Shown piece by piece: positions 26,646 to 34,072 of a stretch of 64,000 nucleotides of DNA (the stretch's first letter is position 1; each line of letters begins with the position of its first letter). Below the pieces are notes generated by a model. It was not told the origin of the DNA, ran no database searches, and was given only the letters and a program-made list of their open reading frames with translations. Location: positions 2,108,001 to 2,172,000 of the forward strand of contig OY970240.1 in the NCBI GenBank assembly GCA_963715445.1. Direction: 5' to 3'. This DNA comes from JAAYBF01 sp963715445 (GTDB lineage: Bacteria; Actinomycetota; Thermoleophilia; Solirubrobacterales; Thermoleophilaceae). The translations under genes and the position numbers were made by a program.

Positions 26646-26674
26646 TTGGCGCGCCTCGGCGCCGCCATTACAAT
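26646..26674 (+). promoter_or_regulatory. Sigma-70-type promoter of def
   Basis: TTGGCG (26646-26651), a 17-base spacer and TACAAT (26669-26674) form the best housekeeping promoter visible in the window. Transcription would start near 26681, only about 2 bases before the def ATG at 26683, so the mRNA would be leaderless or nearly so. This also supports the upstream ATG that includes the acidic N-terminal extension of def. Confidence 0.65.
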
Positions 26675-26682
26675 CGGAGCCG

Positions 26683-27333
26683 ATGGCCGACGCCCGGGAC
26701 ATGGAGATCGAGGACGAGTTCGAGGACGAGCTCGAGCTCGAAGAGGAGGACCTCGAGGGCGAGGAGGAGGACGAGGACCTCTCGCTTGACCCCGAGCGCG
26801 CCGCGCGCCGCGTCGCCGCGATGTCCTTCATCCGCCGCCTCGGCGATCCCGTCCTGAAGAGCCGTGCGACGCCGGTGGACCGCTTCGACGAGTCGCTGGT
26901 AAGCCAGGTGTCTCGCATGGCCGGGCTGATGGACGATGCGATCGGGCTCGGGCTCGCCGCGCCCCAGCTCGGCATCTCGCAGCGCCTGCTCGTGTACCGC
27001 GTCGGCCCGGACGCTCCGCTGATCGCTCTCGTCAACCCCGAGTACGAGTGGAAGAGCGATGAGGAGGAGCCCGCCGAGGAGGGCTGCCTCTCGATCCCCG
27101 GCGTCAACGTCCACGTCGAGCGCGCGATCCACGTCCGCGTGCGAGCGCTCGACGAGCACGGCGAGGAGCGCGTGGTCGAGGCGTCGGGCCTCGAGGCGCG
27201 TGTGATCCAGCACGAGATCGATCACCTTGACGGGGTGCTCATCCTCGAGCGCACGAGCAGGGAGCAGCGCCGCGAGGCGATGCGGGCGCTGCGCGATCGC
27301 GAGCAGCGCGAGCGGGCCGAGCAGGCGGCCTGA
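26683..27333 (+). CDS. def: Peptide deformylase with acidic N-terminal extension
   Basis: A 216-residue deformylase that removes the formyl group from nascent proteins. Metal-site motifs are all present: GLGLAAPQLG at 88-97, EGCLSIPG at 133-140 and QHEIDHLDGV at 176-185. Residues 7-34 are an almost pure Glu/Asp/Leu stretch absent from ordinary deformylases; a standard-looking start (ATG 26821, MSFIRRLGDPVLK) exists inside the frame. The promoter at 26646-26674 favours the long form. It lies between priA and fmt, the usual partner that formylates initiator tRNA. Confidence 0.9.
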   Translation: MADARDMEIEDEFEDELELEEEDLEGEEEDEDLSLDPERAARRVAAMSFIRRLGDPVLKSRATPVDRFDESLVSQVSRMAGLMDDAIGLGLAAPQLGISQRLLVYRVGPDAPLIALVNPEYEWKSDEEEPAEEGCLSIPGVNVHVERAIHVRVRALDEHGEERVVEASGLEARVIQHEIDHLDGVLILERTSREQRREAMRALRDREQRERAEQAA

Positions 27334-27343
27334 GCCGCCCTCT

Positions 27344-28246
27344 GTGCGCACCGTCTACGTAGGGACGTCGGAGTTCGCCGCGACGGTGCTCGACCGGCTG
27401 GCGGCTTCAGCCCACCGGCCGCAGCTGGTGGTCACCCGCCCGGACCGCCAGCGCGGCAGGGGCCGCAGGCTCCACGCGCCTCCCGTGGCCGAGCGCGCGC
27501 GCGAGCTAGGGATCGACCTGATCCAGCCGGAGAAGGTCAACGAGCCGGAGTCGCGCGAGCGGTTCGCCGCCGCCGAGCCCGAGGCGGTGTGCATCTGCGC
27601 CTACGGGGCGATCATCGGTGACGACCTGCTCGCCGCCCACAGATGGCTCAACGTCCATCCCTCGCTGCTGCCCCGCTGGCGCGGCGCCGCGCCGATCGAG
27701 CGCGCGATCGAAGCCGGTGACGGCGAGACGGGTGTGGCGATCATGGAGCCCGTGGCGGAGCTGGACGCGGGCCCCGTCTACCTGATGCGCCCCGAGCCGA
27801 TCCGCCCCGACGACGACTACGGCACGCTTGCCGCTCGGCTCGCCGACCTGGGCGGAAACCTGCTCGTGGAGGCGCTCGATGCGCCGTCGGAGCCACAGCC
27901 CCAATCGAGTGAGGGCATCGTCTACGCGGAGAAGATCGACCGGGACGACCGCCTGCTCGACCCGGCGCTCGACGCCGCTGCTCTCGAGCGCCGGCTGCGC
28001 GCGCTGACGCCCCACATCGGCGCCTTCGTCCAGATGGGCGAGTCCGAGCGCCTCGGCGTGCGCCGGGCCGTGGTTTCAGGTGAGGCCGCGCCTCCTCCCG
28101 GGGCGCTCCTCTTCCGTGACGGGCGGCTTCTCTACGGCACCGCCGACGGCGCCCTCGAGCTGCTCGAGGTGCAGCCTCCCGGCGGCAAGCCGATGGAGTC
28201 CGCCGCCTGGCTGCGCGGCCATCCCGATGCCGTGGAGAGCGCCTGA
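27344..28246 (+). CDS. fmt: Methionyl-tRNA formyltransferase
   Basis: A 300-residue enzyme that formylates Met-tRNA(fMet) using 10-formyltetrahydrofolate. It starts VRTVYVGTSEFAATVLDRLA (GTG 27344), carries CICAYGAIIGDDLL and the catalytic segment LNVHPSLLPRWRGAAPIERA with the Asn/His/Asp site continued in MEPVAELDAGPVY, then a C-terminal OB-like domain from about residue 200. GTG is 8 bases after the def TGA; def-fmt is a conserved pair. Confidence 0.93.
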   Translation: MRTVYVGTSEFAATVLDRLAASAHRPQLVVTRPDRQRGRGRRLHAPPVAERARELGIDLIQPEKVNEPESRERFAAAEPEAVCICAYGAIIGDDLLAAHRWLNVHPSLLPRWRGAAPIERAIEAGDGETGVAIMEPVAELDAGPVYLMRPEPIRPDDDYGTLAARLADLGGNLLVEALDAPSEPQPQSSEGIVYAEKIDRDDRLLDPALDAAALERRLRALTPHIGAFVQMGESERLGVRRAVVSGEAAPPPGALLFRDGRLLYGTADGALELLEVQPPGGKPMESAAWLRGHPDAVESA

Positions 28247-28285
28247 CCGGGGGTGGTCCGGCAGGAGCGACACAATCAAGCCCTG

Positions 28286-28516
28286 ATGGAGGACGAGCAG
28301 CGCATCGACCTTGGGCCGATCTGCCCAGCGTGCGGCGAGCCGTGGCTGCGGGCGAGCAACCTCGCCGGACGCTATCGCTGCGTCAACTGCCTGCGCCGCT
28401 TCGAGCTGCGCTCGGAGTGCCCCGACTGCGGCTCCCACTCGACGATCGCCCGCATGTCCGACACGGCGAACGTCCGCTGTCGCAGCTGCGGCGGCTCGAT
28501 GCTCTTACCCGTCTGA
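28286..28516 (+). CDS. Small zinc-ribbon protein
   Basis: 76 residues with three zinc-binding pairs: CPACGEPWLR, CVNCLRRF, CPDCGSHS and CRSCGGSML (four CxxC in all), the pattern of a double zinc ribbon. No catalytic domain is present. Similar small proteins often bind nucleic acid or partner proteins; the role here is unknown. ATG 28286; a GTG at 28253 in frame is less likely. It follows fmt by 39 bases on the same strand and converges on bcp. Confidence 0.65.
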   Translation: MEDEQRIDLGPICPACGEPWLRASNLAGRYRCVNCLRRFELRSECPDCGSHSTIARMSDTANVRCRSCGGSMLLPV

Positions 28517-28574
28517 CCCCGCTCCGCCGGGACAGGTGCGCCCGTATGCAGGGCGGCCCGCGGACCCGAACTGC

Positions 28575-29039
28575 CTAGGCGGCCTGGGGGAGCGAGTCGA
28601 GCATCTCGCGGATCTCGCCCACGGTCTGGAAGTCGAGCCCGAGCGCGTGATCGTGTCGCGCCCGCACGACGCCCTGCTCGTCGACGATCACCACGGCTCG
28701 CCGCGTGCCGCGCAGCTTCGACCACGCGTCGTAGGCCTTCGCCACCTTCTGATCGCCGTCGGCCAGCAGCGGCACGGTCAGGCCGTGCTTGTCCGCGAAC
28801 GCCTGCTTGGAGCCGAGGCCCTTGCCGGAGATCCCGATGACCGTCGCTCCGAGCGCCCCGAAGGCCTCCGCGTTGTCCCTGTATGAGCAGAACTGCCTGG
28901 TGCACACGGGAGTGTCGTCGCCCGGGTAGAAGAGCAGCACGACCCGCTCGCCACGATGCTCGGAGAGCGTGAAGGCGCCGTGGGTGCCCTCGAGGGTGAA
29001 GTCGGGCGCGTCCTCGCCGATATCGGGGTGTCTCGCCAT
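28575..29039 (-). CDS. bcp: Peroxiredoxin of the BCP/PrxQ family
   Basis: A 154-residue thiol peroxidase. It starts MARHPDIGEDAPDFTLEGTH and shows the active site YPGDDTPVCTRQFCSYRD, with peroxidatic Cys in PVCT and a second Cys five residues on, the usual PrxQ resolving cysteine; Arg near the C-terminal half completes the triad. It reduces hydrogen peroxide and organic hydroperoxides in the cytoplasm. ATG 29039. The flippase stop lies 30 bases upstream on the same strand. Confidence 0.92.
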   Translation of the reverse strand: MARHPDIGEDAPDFTLEGTHGAFTLSEHRGERVVLLFYPGDDTPVCTRQFCSYRDNAEAFGALGATVIGISGKGLGSKQAFADKHGLTVPLLADGDQKVAKAYDAWSKLRGTRRAVVIVDEQGVVRARHDHALGLDFQTVGEIREMLDSLPQAA

Positions 29040-29069
29040 GTCTGGAGCTCCTGGTTGGGTGCGCGAACG

Positions 29070-30422
29070 CTATTCGATGACGGTCGGGCCGCCCGCGGCT
29101 GCGTCCGGGCGGCGGTAGAGCCCGTACAGCAGGCCGAACAGCACCAGCGCCGCTCCGACGTAGCCGATCTCCACCTGCAGGACGCGGTCTTCGAATTCGG
29201 GCGCCAGCAGGAACGCCACGTAGGCGGCGGCGGCGGCCAGCCAGCAGAAGCAGGCCGCGCGTGCGCGAGCCCGGGCGAGCAGCGCCTGGTTCAGCGTCGC
29301 GGCGGCCAGGTACAGCCCCATGCCGAGCGAGATCAGCACGAGTCCGAGCCGGTCGTACGCGAAGTCCCCGCCGAACACCACGTCCATGACCGTCGGGCCG
29401 ATGGCGAGCATCACGAGCGCCACCACCGCGGCGAACACGGCGATCGCCGTCAGCGTCACGTTGACGCTGCGCCGGAAGGGGTCGGTCTCGCCGCCGGCGC
29501 GCAGCCGGGTGAGGTGGGGGAGGATCGAGGTCTGGACCGCCTGGAAGAGCTGCAGCGGCGCGCGGGCGATCAGCAGCACGTTGAAGGTGAACCCGGCGAG
29601 CGCCGCCCCCTCGGCGCCCTCGGTCGCCTTGACGAGCAGCGGCCCGGCGTTCAGGAAGGTCTGCTCCGCGAGCATGATCCCGACCACCGCGAACGCGAAG
29701 CCGGTTCCGTGCGCGAGCGTGAACTCGGGCTCGCCGCCCGGCTCGCCGGCGGCGGCATCGTCCAGCGCGCGCGCCTCCGCGGCCTCGGCCTCCGGGTCCC
29801 CCGGAGTGGCCGGCGGGAGCCGGCGGCCTATGGCCAAGGGGACCACGGCCAGCGAGACGATCGGCGCCGCCGCGATGCCGAGCGCCACGACGGACTGCCC
29901 CGAGGCGATTCCCACCGCGACCGCGATCGCGAACAGGAGGCGCGAGCTGGCCTCCATCAGCACCAGCCCGCCGTAGAGCCCGAAGCGGTGCGAGCCGGCG
30001 AGGAACCCGCGCGCGAAGTAGCTCACGGCATATGCCAGCACCGTCACGATCAGGACCCAGTAGAGGGTCGCCGAGCCGCCGAACAGGTCGTCTTGGATCG
30101 GGCCGCGGGCGATCAGCGCGCCGACGGCGAACACGACGCCGAGCGTCAGCTGGATCGTCGCGGCCACGCGGATGTGGCTGCGCCCGCCCTGGCCGCGCGC
30201 GTCGCGGTCGGCGATCGTGCGGGAGAGCAGCTGCTCCACGGGCCTGTAGAGCACCGAGACGGTGATGAAGACGGCCGACCAGAGCAGCGTGATGCCGCCG
30301 TACTCCGATTCGGACAGGGTGTGGCTGGCCAGCGCGAAGTAGGCGTAGGTGATCAGCCCGGTGACGCCGATCCCGGCGGAGAGGATCGCCGCCCCTCGCC
30401 CGTAGCTGCCCCCCTTTGGCAC
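29070..30422 (-). CDS. Polysaccharide flippase-like membrane protein (Wzx/MATE-like)
   Basis: A 450-residue protein with about 12-14 membrane helices throughout, from GRGAAILSAGIGVTGLITYA to the C-terminal VLFGLLYGLYRRPD. A hydrophilic loop near residue 205-240 is rich in Glu and Ala. The fold matches lipid-linked polysaccharide exporters. Start GTG 30422 lies 7 bases after the preceding methyltransferase stop, so it is the third gene of an operon GT2 - methyltransferase - flippase. It likely flips the lipid-linked glycan assembled with the help of the upstream GT2; this is inferred. Confidence 0.72.
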   Translation of the reverse strand: MPKGGSYGRGAAILSAGIGVTGLITYAYFALASHTLSESEYGGITLLWSAVFITVSVLYRPVEQLLSRTIADRDARGQGGRSHIRVAATIQLTLGVVFAVGALIARGPIQDDLFGGSATLYWVLIVTVLAYAVSYFARGFLAGSHRFGLYGGLVLMEASSRLLFAIAVAVGIASGQSVVALGIAAAPIVSLAVVPLAIGRRLPPATPGDPEAEAAEARALDDAAAGEPGGEPEFTLAHGTGFAFAVVGIMLAEQTFLNAGPLLVKATEGAEGAALAGFTFNVLLIARAPLQLFQAVQTSILPHLTRLRAGGETDPFRRSVNVTLTAIAVFAAVVALVMLAIGPTVMDVVFGGDFAYDRLGLVLISLGMGLYLAAATLNQALLARARARAACFCWLAAAAAYVAFLLAPEFEDRVLQVEIGYVGAALVLFGLLYGLYRRPDAAAGGPTVIE

Positions 30423-30429
30423 CAGCGGC

Positions 30430-31065
30430 CTAGAGACGGACGAGGAGCATCGTCCACGGGAACGGCGAGCGTGCTTCCTCGACGGTTCCATGGCGCGACA
30501 GCAGCCGCGTGAACGAGCGCTTCGACCAGTGGTTGACGTGGCCAGGGGTGTTGCCCAGCGAGCCCCAGTAGGCGCCGCGCGCCATGTTGAGCCCACGCCA
30601 CATGGGCTCGCGGGGCACGGACACGAGCAGGTGGCGCTGGGCGACGCGCGCCATCTCCGCGACCGTGGCCTCCGGATCGGGCACGTGCTCGAGCACCTCG
30701 ATCGCCGTCGCCATGTCGAACTCGCCGTCGGCGAAGGAGAGCTGCGTCGCCTCCTCGCAGCGGTACTCGAGGTTGGGGCGGGTCCGCTTGTCCCACTCGG
30801 CGCGCAGCCCCTCGTCGTCGAGGTCGATGCCGACGATGCGCCCATCGCCGAGGCGGCCGGCCCATTCGTGGGTCAGCACGCCCTCACCGCAGCCGACGTC
30901 CAGCACCGAGGCAGGCGAGGCCTGCTCCCAGAGCTCGTCGAGCGTGCGGTGGAAGCCGGACATCAGCCGCCGGACCACCGGATTGGTCGAGCCGTACTTG
31001 TCGAAGGTGTTACCGGTCGGGACCGAGTCGGCGACGGTCGAGCCCGGAGTCGCTACGCCGCTCAT
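30430..31065 (-). CDS. Class I SAM-dependent methyltransferase
   Basis: A 211-residue methyltransferase: SVLDVGCGEGVLTHEWA (motif I), IVGIDLDDEGL, EEATQLSFADGEFDMATAIE and VLEHVPDP, then HLLVSVPREPMW. Strongly Methyltransf_11-like; the substrate is unknown, but sugar or lipid-sugar methylation fits the operon. ATG 31065 overlaps the GT2 stop (ATGA), so the two are translationally coupled. Confidence 0.82.
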   Translation of the reverse strand: MSGVATPGSTVADSVPTGNTFDKYGSTNPVVRRLMSGFHRTLDELWEQASPASVLDVGCGEGVLTHEWAGRLGDGRIVGIDLDDEGLRAEWDKRTRPNLEYRCEEATQLSFADGEFDMATAIEVLEHVPDPEATVAEMARVAQRHLLVSVPREPMWRGLNMARGAYWGSLGNTPGHVNHWSKRSFTRLLSRHGTVEEARSPFPWTMLLVRL

Positions 31066-32135
31066 GCGCCGATCGTCTCCCGGTCCGCTCCGGCCTGCCC
31101 CTCGGCCTTGCCGGTGGCCGGCCCGGACGCAGCACCCGTGGTCGGGCCTTGGGAGCTCTGCGAGCCTGTCGGCTCGTAGTGCGAGGGGGCGATCCCGAGC
31201 GCGAGCTCGATCCGCCGCACCCGCTGCAGCGTCTGGTGCTGGGTCGTGCGGCCGGCGGCGATGATGTCGGCGATCACGCCGAGCGCCACGAACTGCACCG
31301 CGATGATCATCAGGGTCGAGCCGAGGATCAGCGACTGGATGTGGCCCACGCCCTCGTCGGTGAAGTAGAACCAGAGGAAGCGCGTCCAGATCACAGCCGC
31401 GGGCAGGGCCACGAGCCCCGCGGCGATCATGAACACGCGCAGCGGCTCGTAGAGCGAGTAGACGCGGAAGATCGACACGGCGTTGCGGCGCACGTAGGCC
31501 CACATGGAGGGGAAGAGGCGCGATTCGCGCGTCTTCTCGTTGGTCCTGATCGGCACGTGGTCCACGGCCACCAGCACCTTGCCGGCCTGGATGATCGTCT
31601 CGAGCGTGTAGGTGAACTTCGAGACCACCTGCATCTGGAGGGCGGCCTCGCGGTTGTAGGCGCGGAATCCCGAGGTGGTGTCCGGGACGGTGGTCCCCGA
31701 GGCGCGCCGCACGACGGCGCTGCCGAGCCGCTGCAGGCGCTTCTTGAGCGGTGAGAAGTGCTCGATCGAGTCGGTCTGCCGATCGCCTACGACCATGTCG
31801 GCGTTGCCGGCGAGGACGGGCTCAACGAGCTTCGGGATGTCGCCGCCGAAGTACTGGTTGTCGGCGTCGGTGTTCACGATCACGTCGGCGCCGAGCTTCA
31901 GGCAGGCGTCGAGCCCCGCCTGGAAGGCCGCGGCGAGGCCCTTGTTGTTGGTCAGGCGCACGACGTGGTCGACGCCGTTTGCCCTTGCGACCTCGATCGT
32001 CGCGTCGATCGAGCCGTCGTCCACGATCAGCCACTCCACCTCGTCGATGCCCGGCACCTGGCGCGGGAGGTCGGCAAGCGTGGCCGGCAGCTGCTCGGCC
32101 TCGTTGAAGCAGGGGATTTGGATGATGAGCTTCAT
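31062..32135 (-). CDS. Family 2 glycosyltransferase, dolichyl/polyprenyl-phosphate sugar synthase-like, membrane-anchored
   Basis: A 357-residue GT-A enzyme. N-terminal KLIIQIPCFNEAEQLPATLA, metal-binding NTDADNQY near residue 90, DTTSGFRAYNREA, then two membrane helices near 230-290 (FMIAAGLVALPAAVIWTRFL and SLILGSTLMIIAVQFVALGV). This is the architecture of enzymes that move a sugar from a nucleotide donor onto polyprenyl phosphate, creating the donor used by GT-C enzymes such as those at 39419 and 41043. The C-terminal 40 residues are low-complexity. ATG 32135. Confidence 0.85.
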   Translation of the reverse strand: MKLIIQIPCFNEAEQLPATLADLPRQVPGIDEVEWLIVDDGSIDATIEVARANGVDHVVRLTNNKGLAAAFQAGLDACLKLGADVIVNTDADNQYFGGDIPKLVEPVLAGNADMVVGDRQTDSIEHFSPLKKRLQRLGSAVVRRASGTTVPDTTSGFRAYNREAALQMQVVSKFTYTLETIIQAGKVLVAVDHVPIRTNEKTRESRLFPSMWAYVRRNAVSIFRVYSLYEPLRVFMIAAGLVALPAAVIWTRFLWFYFTDEGVGHIQSLILGSTLMIIAVQFVALGVIADIIAAGRTTQHQTLQRVRRIELALGIAPSHYEPTGSQSSQGPTTGAASGPATGKAEGQAGADRETIGA

Positions 32136-32177
32136 CTGGCAGCAGGAGGGTAGAGGGCGGGGGCGGTCGAATACCCC

Positions 32178-32208
32178 CTAGGACCTTGCTAGCCTGCGAC
32201 GGTCCTAG
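32178..32208. repeat. 8-bp inverted repeat in divergent intergenic region
   Basis: CTAGGACC at 32178-32185 and its exact complement GGTCCTAG at 32201-32208 are separated by 15 bases that include a TAGCCT hexamer. It lies between the GT2 gene (minus) and the DPGSGS gene (plus). It could be an operator or the stem of a leader hairpin for the small gene. No regulator is known. Confidence 0.4.
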
Positions 32209-32239
32209 CCCGACCCCGTTCCCATTGGAGCCCAGCTAC

Positions 32240-32404
32240 ATGCATCTTCTCGCATATCTCGATCCCGGCAGCGGCAGCATGATCCTTCAGATCCTCGCCG
32301 GTGGCCTCGCCGCCGTCGCCGTGACCGCCAGGCTCTACTGGAGCCGCCTGCTCAAGTTCCTGCGCATCCGCAAGGACGACGAAGCCACCACTCCCGCCGA
32401 GTAG
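32240..32404 (+). CDS. Small DPGSGS membrane protein
   Basis: 54 residues: MHLLAYLDPGSGSMILQIL, then a single membrane helix (to about residue 32) and a basic end (RLLKFLRIRKDD). Tiny proteins of the form YxDPGxGSxxxQ + helix + basic tail are widespread next to glycan and sulfatase-type genes, with no function known to me. ATG 32240 puts the motif at the N-terminus; ATT/CTG-rich sequence upstream (from 32186) is open but looks non-coding. A 9-bp stem hairpin follows right after the stop. Confidence 0.68.
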   Translation: MHLLAYLDPGSGSMILQILAGGLAAVAVTARLYWSRLLKFLRIRKDDEATTPAE

Positions 32405-32408
32405 CGCC

Positions 32409-32430
32409 CGGTGCGCCGATAGGCGCACCG
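32409..32430 (+). terminator. Hairpin after the DPGSGS gene
   Basis: CGGTGCGCC (32409-32417), loop GATA, GGCGCACCG (32422-32430): a perfect 9-bp stem starting 4 bases after the stop. No T-run follows, so it may be a weak terminator or an mRNA-stabilising hairpin. Confidence 0.5.
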
Positions 32431-32596
32431 AGGTTGCGCCTCAGGTGACGAGGGCGATGGCGAGGCCGTCATGGCCCTTGCTGCCGACCGTCTGAACTCC
32501 CGCGGCGCTCACGTACGACGCCGACCGGCCTTCACGCGGGACGGGCACCGTTCCCGTACCATGAGCCGCCGCCGCGACGCGATCCGTCCCAACGCC

Positions 32597-34072
32597 ATGT
32601 CCCTTCCCGAGACAGACACCCACGTCAGCCCCAACGGCTCCCAGCTCGAGCCCGGGTCGTTCCGCGACCCCGAGAGCCGGGTCTTCTACTCGGGCGAGCG
32701 GGTCTACCGCGCGCTCTCCAAGGAGGGCCTCGAGGACTTCGAGGCGCTCCAGGGCACGAAGCTGTTCGAGCGCTTCACCGCTGACGGCCGGCTCGTCCAG
32801 ACGAAGCTCGCCGAGGGTGCCGCCGAGGTGCCGGGGCTGCTCGCGAAGGACTGCGCCGGGGTGCTGGAGCACGAGCGCATCCCCTTCATCTCGTACCCCT
32901 ACGAGTGGCCGTTCTCGATGCTCAAGGAAGCTGCGCTGCTGCAGCTGGACCTGAACCTGGCCGCCCTCGAGGAGGGCATGATCCTCAAGGACTCGACGCC
33001 CTACAACGTCCAGTTCAAGGGCTCCAAGCCGGTCTTCGTGGACATCGGCTCGTTCGAGCGCCTGCGTGAGGGCGAGCCGTGGGTCGGCTACCGCCAGTTC
33101 TGCATGCTCTACCTCTACCCGCTGCTGATGCAGGCGGTGAAGGGGATCGAGTACCACCCGTGGCTGCGAGGCTCGATCAACGGGATCACGCCGGCGCAGA
33201 TGCGCGGCATGGTGTCCTTCCGCGACCGCTTCCGGAAGGGCTTCTTCCTCAACGTCTTCATGCACGCCAAGCTCGAGGCGCGCCACGGCAGCCGCGGCAA
33301 GGAGGTCAAGGCCGAGGTCAAGAAGGCCGGCTTCAAGAAGGAGCTGATCGTGGCCAACATGCGGCGGATGCGCAAGACCGTCGAGAGCCTCGAGTGGAGC
33401 CCGCCCGAGGGCGTGTGGGTCGCCTACGGAGAGCGCAACAGCTACTCCGACGCGGACGCCAAGCGCAAGGACGAGTTCATCCGCGAGGTCGCGACCGCGC
33501 AGCCGTGGAACCTCACCTGGGACATCGGCGCGAACAACGGCCGCTACTCCCGGATCGCTGCCGAGGGCTCGAAGGACGTCCTCGCCGTCGATGCCGACCA
33601 GGGCCCGATGGAGCTGCTCTACCGCAGCCTCCGCGAGGAGAGCGACGAGCAGATCCTGACGCTCACGATGAACCTCGCGGACCCCTCGCCGAACCTGGGC
33701 TGGAGAGGCCTCGAGCGCAAGGCGCTCGCCGAGCGCGGCAAGCCCGACCTCGTGCTCGCCCTCGCGCTGATCCACCACGTGACGATCGCGGCCAACGTGC
33801 CGGTCAAGGAGTTCGTCCAGTGGCTGGCCGGTCTCGGCACGTCGCTCGTGATCGAGTTCCCCACGCGCGAGGACGTGATGGTCAAGACGCTGCTCGGCCC
33901 CAAGCGCGAGGGCCTGCACCCCGACTACGAGAAGAACAACTTCGAGCGCGTCCTCGCCGACGCGTTCGACGTGGAGCGCCGTGAGCGCCTGAGCTCCGGA
34001 ACCCGCCTGCTCTACTTCGCCCGCCCCAAGGGCGCGGGCAGCCCGATCGACCTCACCGCTTCCGAGGGCTGA
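32597..34072 (+). CDS. SAM methyltransferase with kinase-like N-terminal region
   Basis: About 491 residues. The N-terminal half holds GMILKDSTPYNVQFKGSKP followed by VFVDIGSFERL, which reads like the catalytic-loop (xD...N) and metal-binding (DxG-like) elements of protein/sugar kinases. The C-terminal half is a class I methyltransferase with LTWDIGANNGRYSRIAA, VLAVDADQGP and a VLALALIHHVTIAANVP stretch. The family is found in glycan clusters; whether the kinase-like part is active is unknown. ATG 32561 is an alternative start (36 bases earlier). The stop overlaps the ATG of the next gene (TGATG), so they are coupled. Confidence 0.68.
   Translation: MSLPETDTHVSPNGSQLEPGSFRDPESRVFYSGERVYRALSKEGLEDFEALQGTKLFERFTADGRLVQTKLAEGAAEVPGLLAKDCAGVLEHERIPFISYPYEWPFSMLKEAALLQLDLNLAALEEGMILKDSTPYNVQFKGSKPVFVDIGSFERLREGEPWVGYRQFCMLYLYPLLMQAVKGIEYHPWLRGSINGITPAQMRGMVSFRDRFRKGFFLNVFMHAKLEARHGSRGKEVKAEVKKAGFKKELIVANMRRMRKTVESLEWSPPEGVWVAYGERNSYSDADAKRKDEFIREVATAQPWNLTWDIGANNGRYSRIAAEGSKDVLAVDADQGPMELLYRSLREESDEQILTLTMNLADPSPNLGWRGLERKALAERGKPDLVLALALIHHVTIAANVPVKEFVQWLAGLGTSLVIEFPTREDVMVKTLLGPKREGLHPDYEKNNFERVLADAFDVERRERLSSGTRLLYFARPKGAGSPIDLTASEG

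Noticed and set aside
24834..27107. Minus-strand open frame of 757 codons across priA and def
   Set aside because: Antisense to two conserved genes; no recognisable domain.
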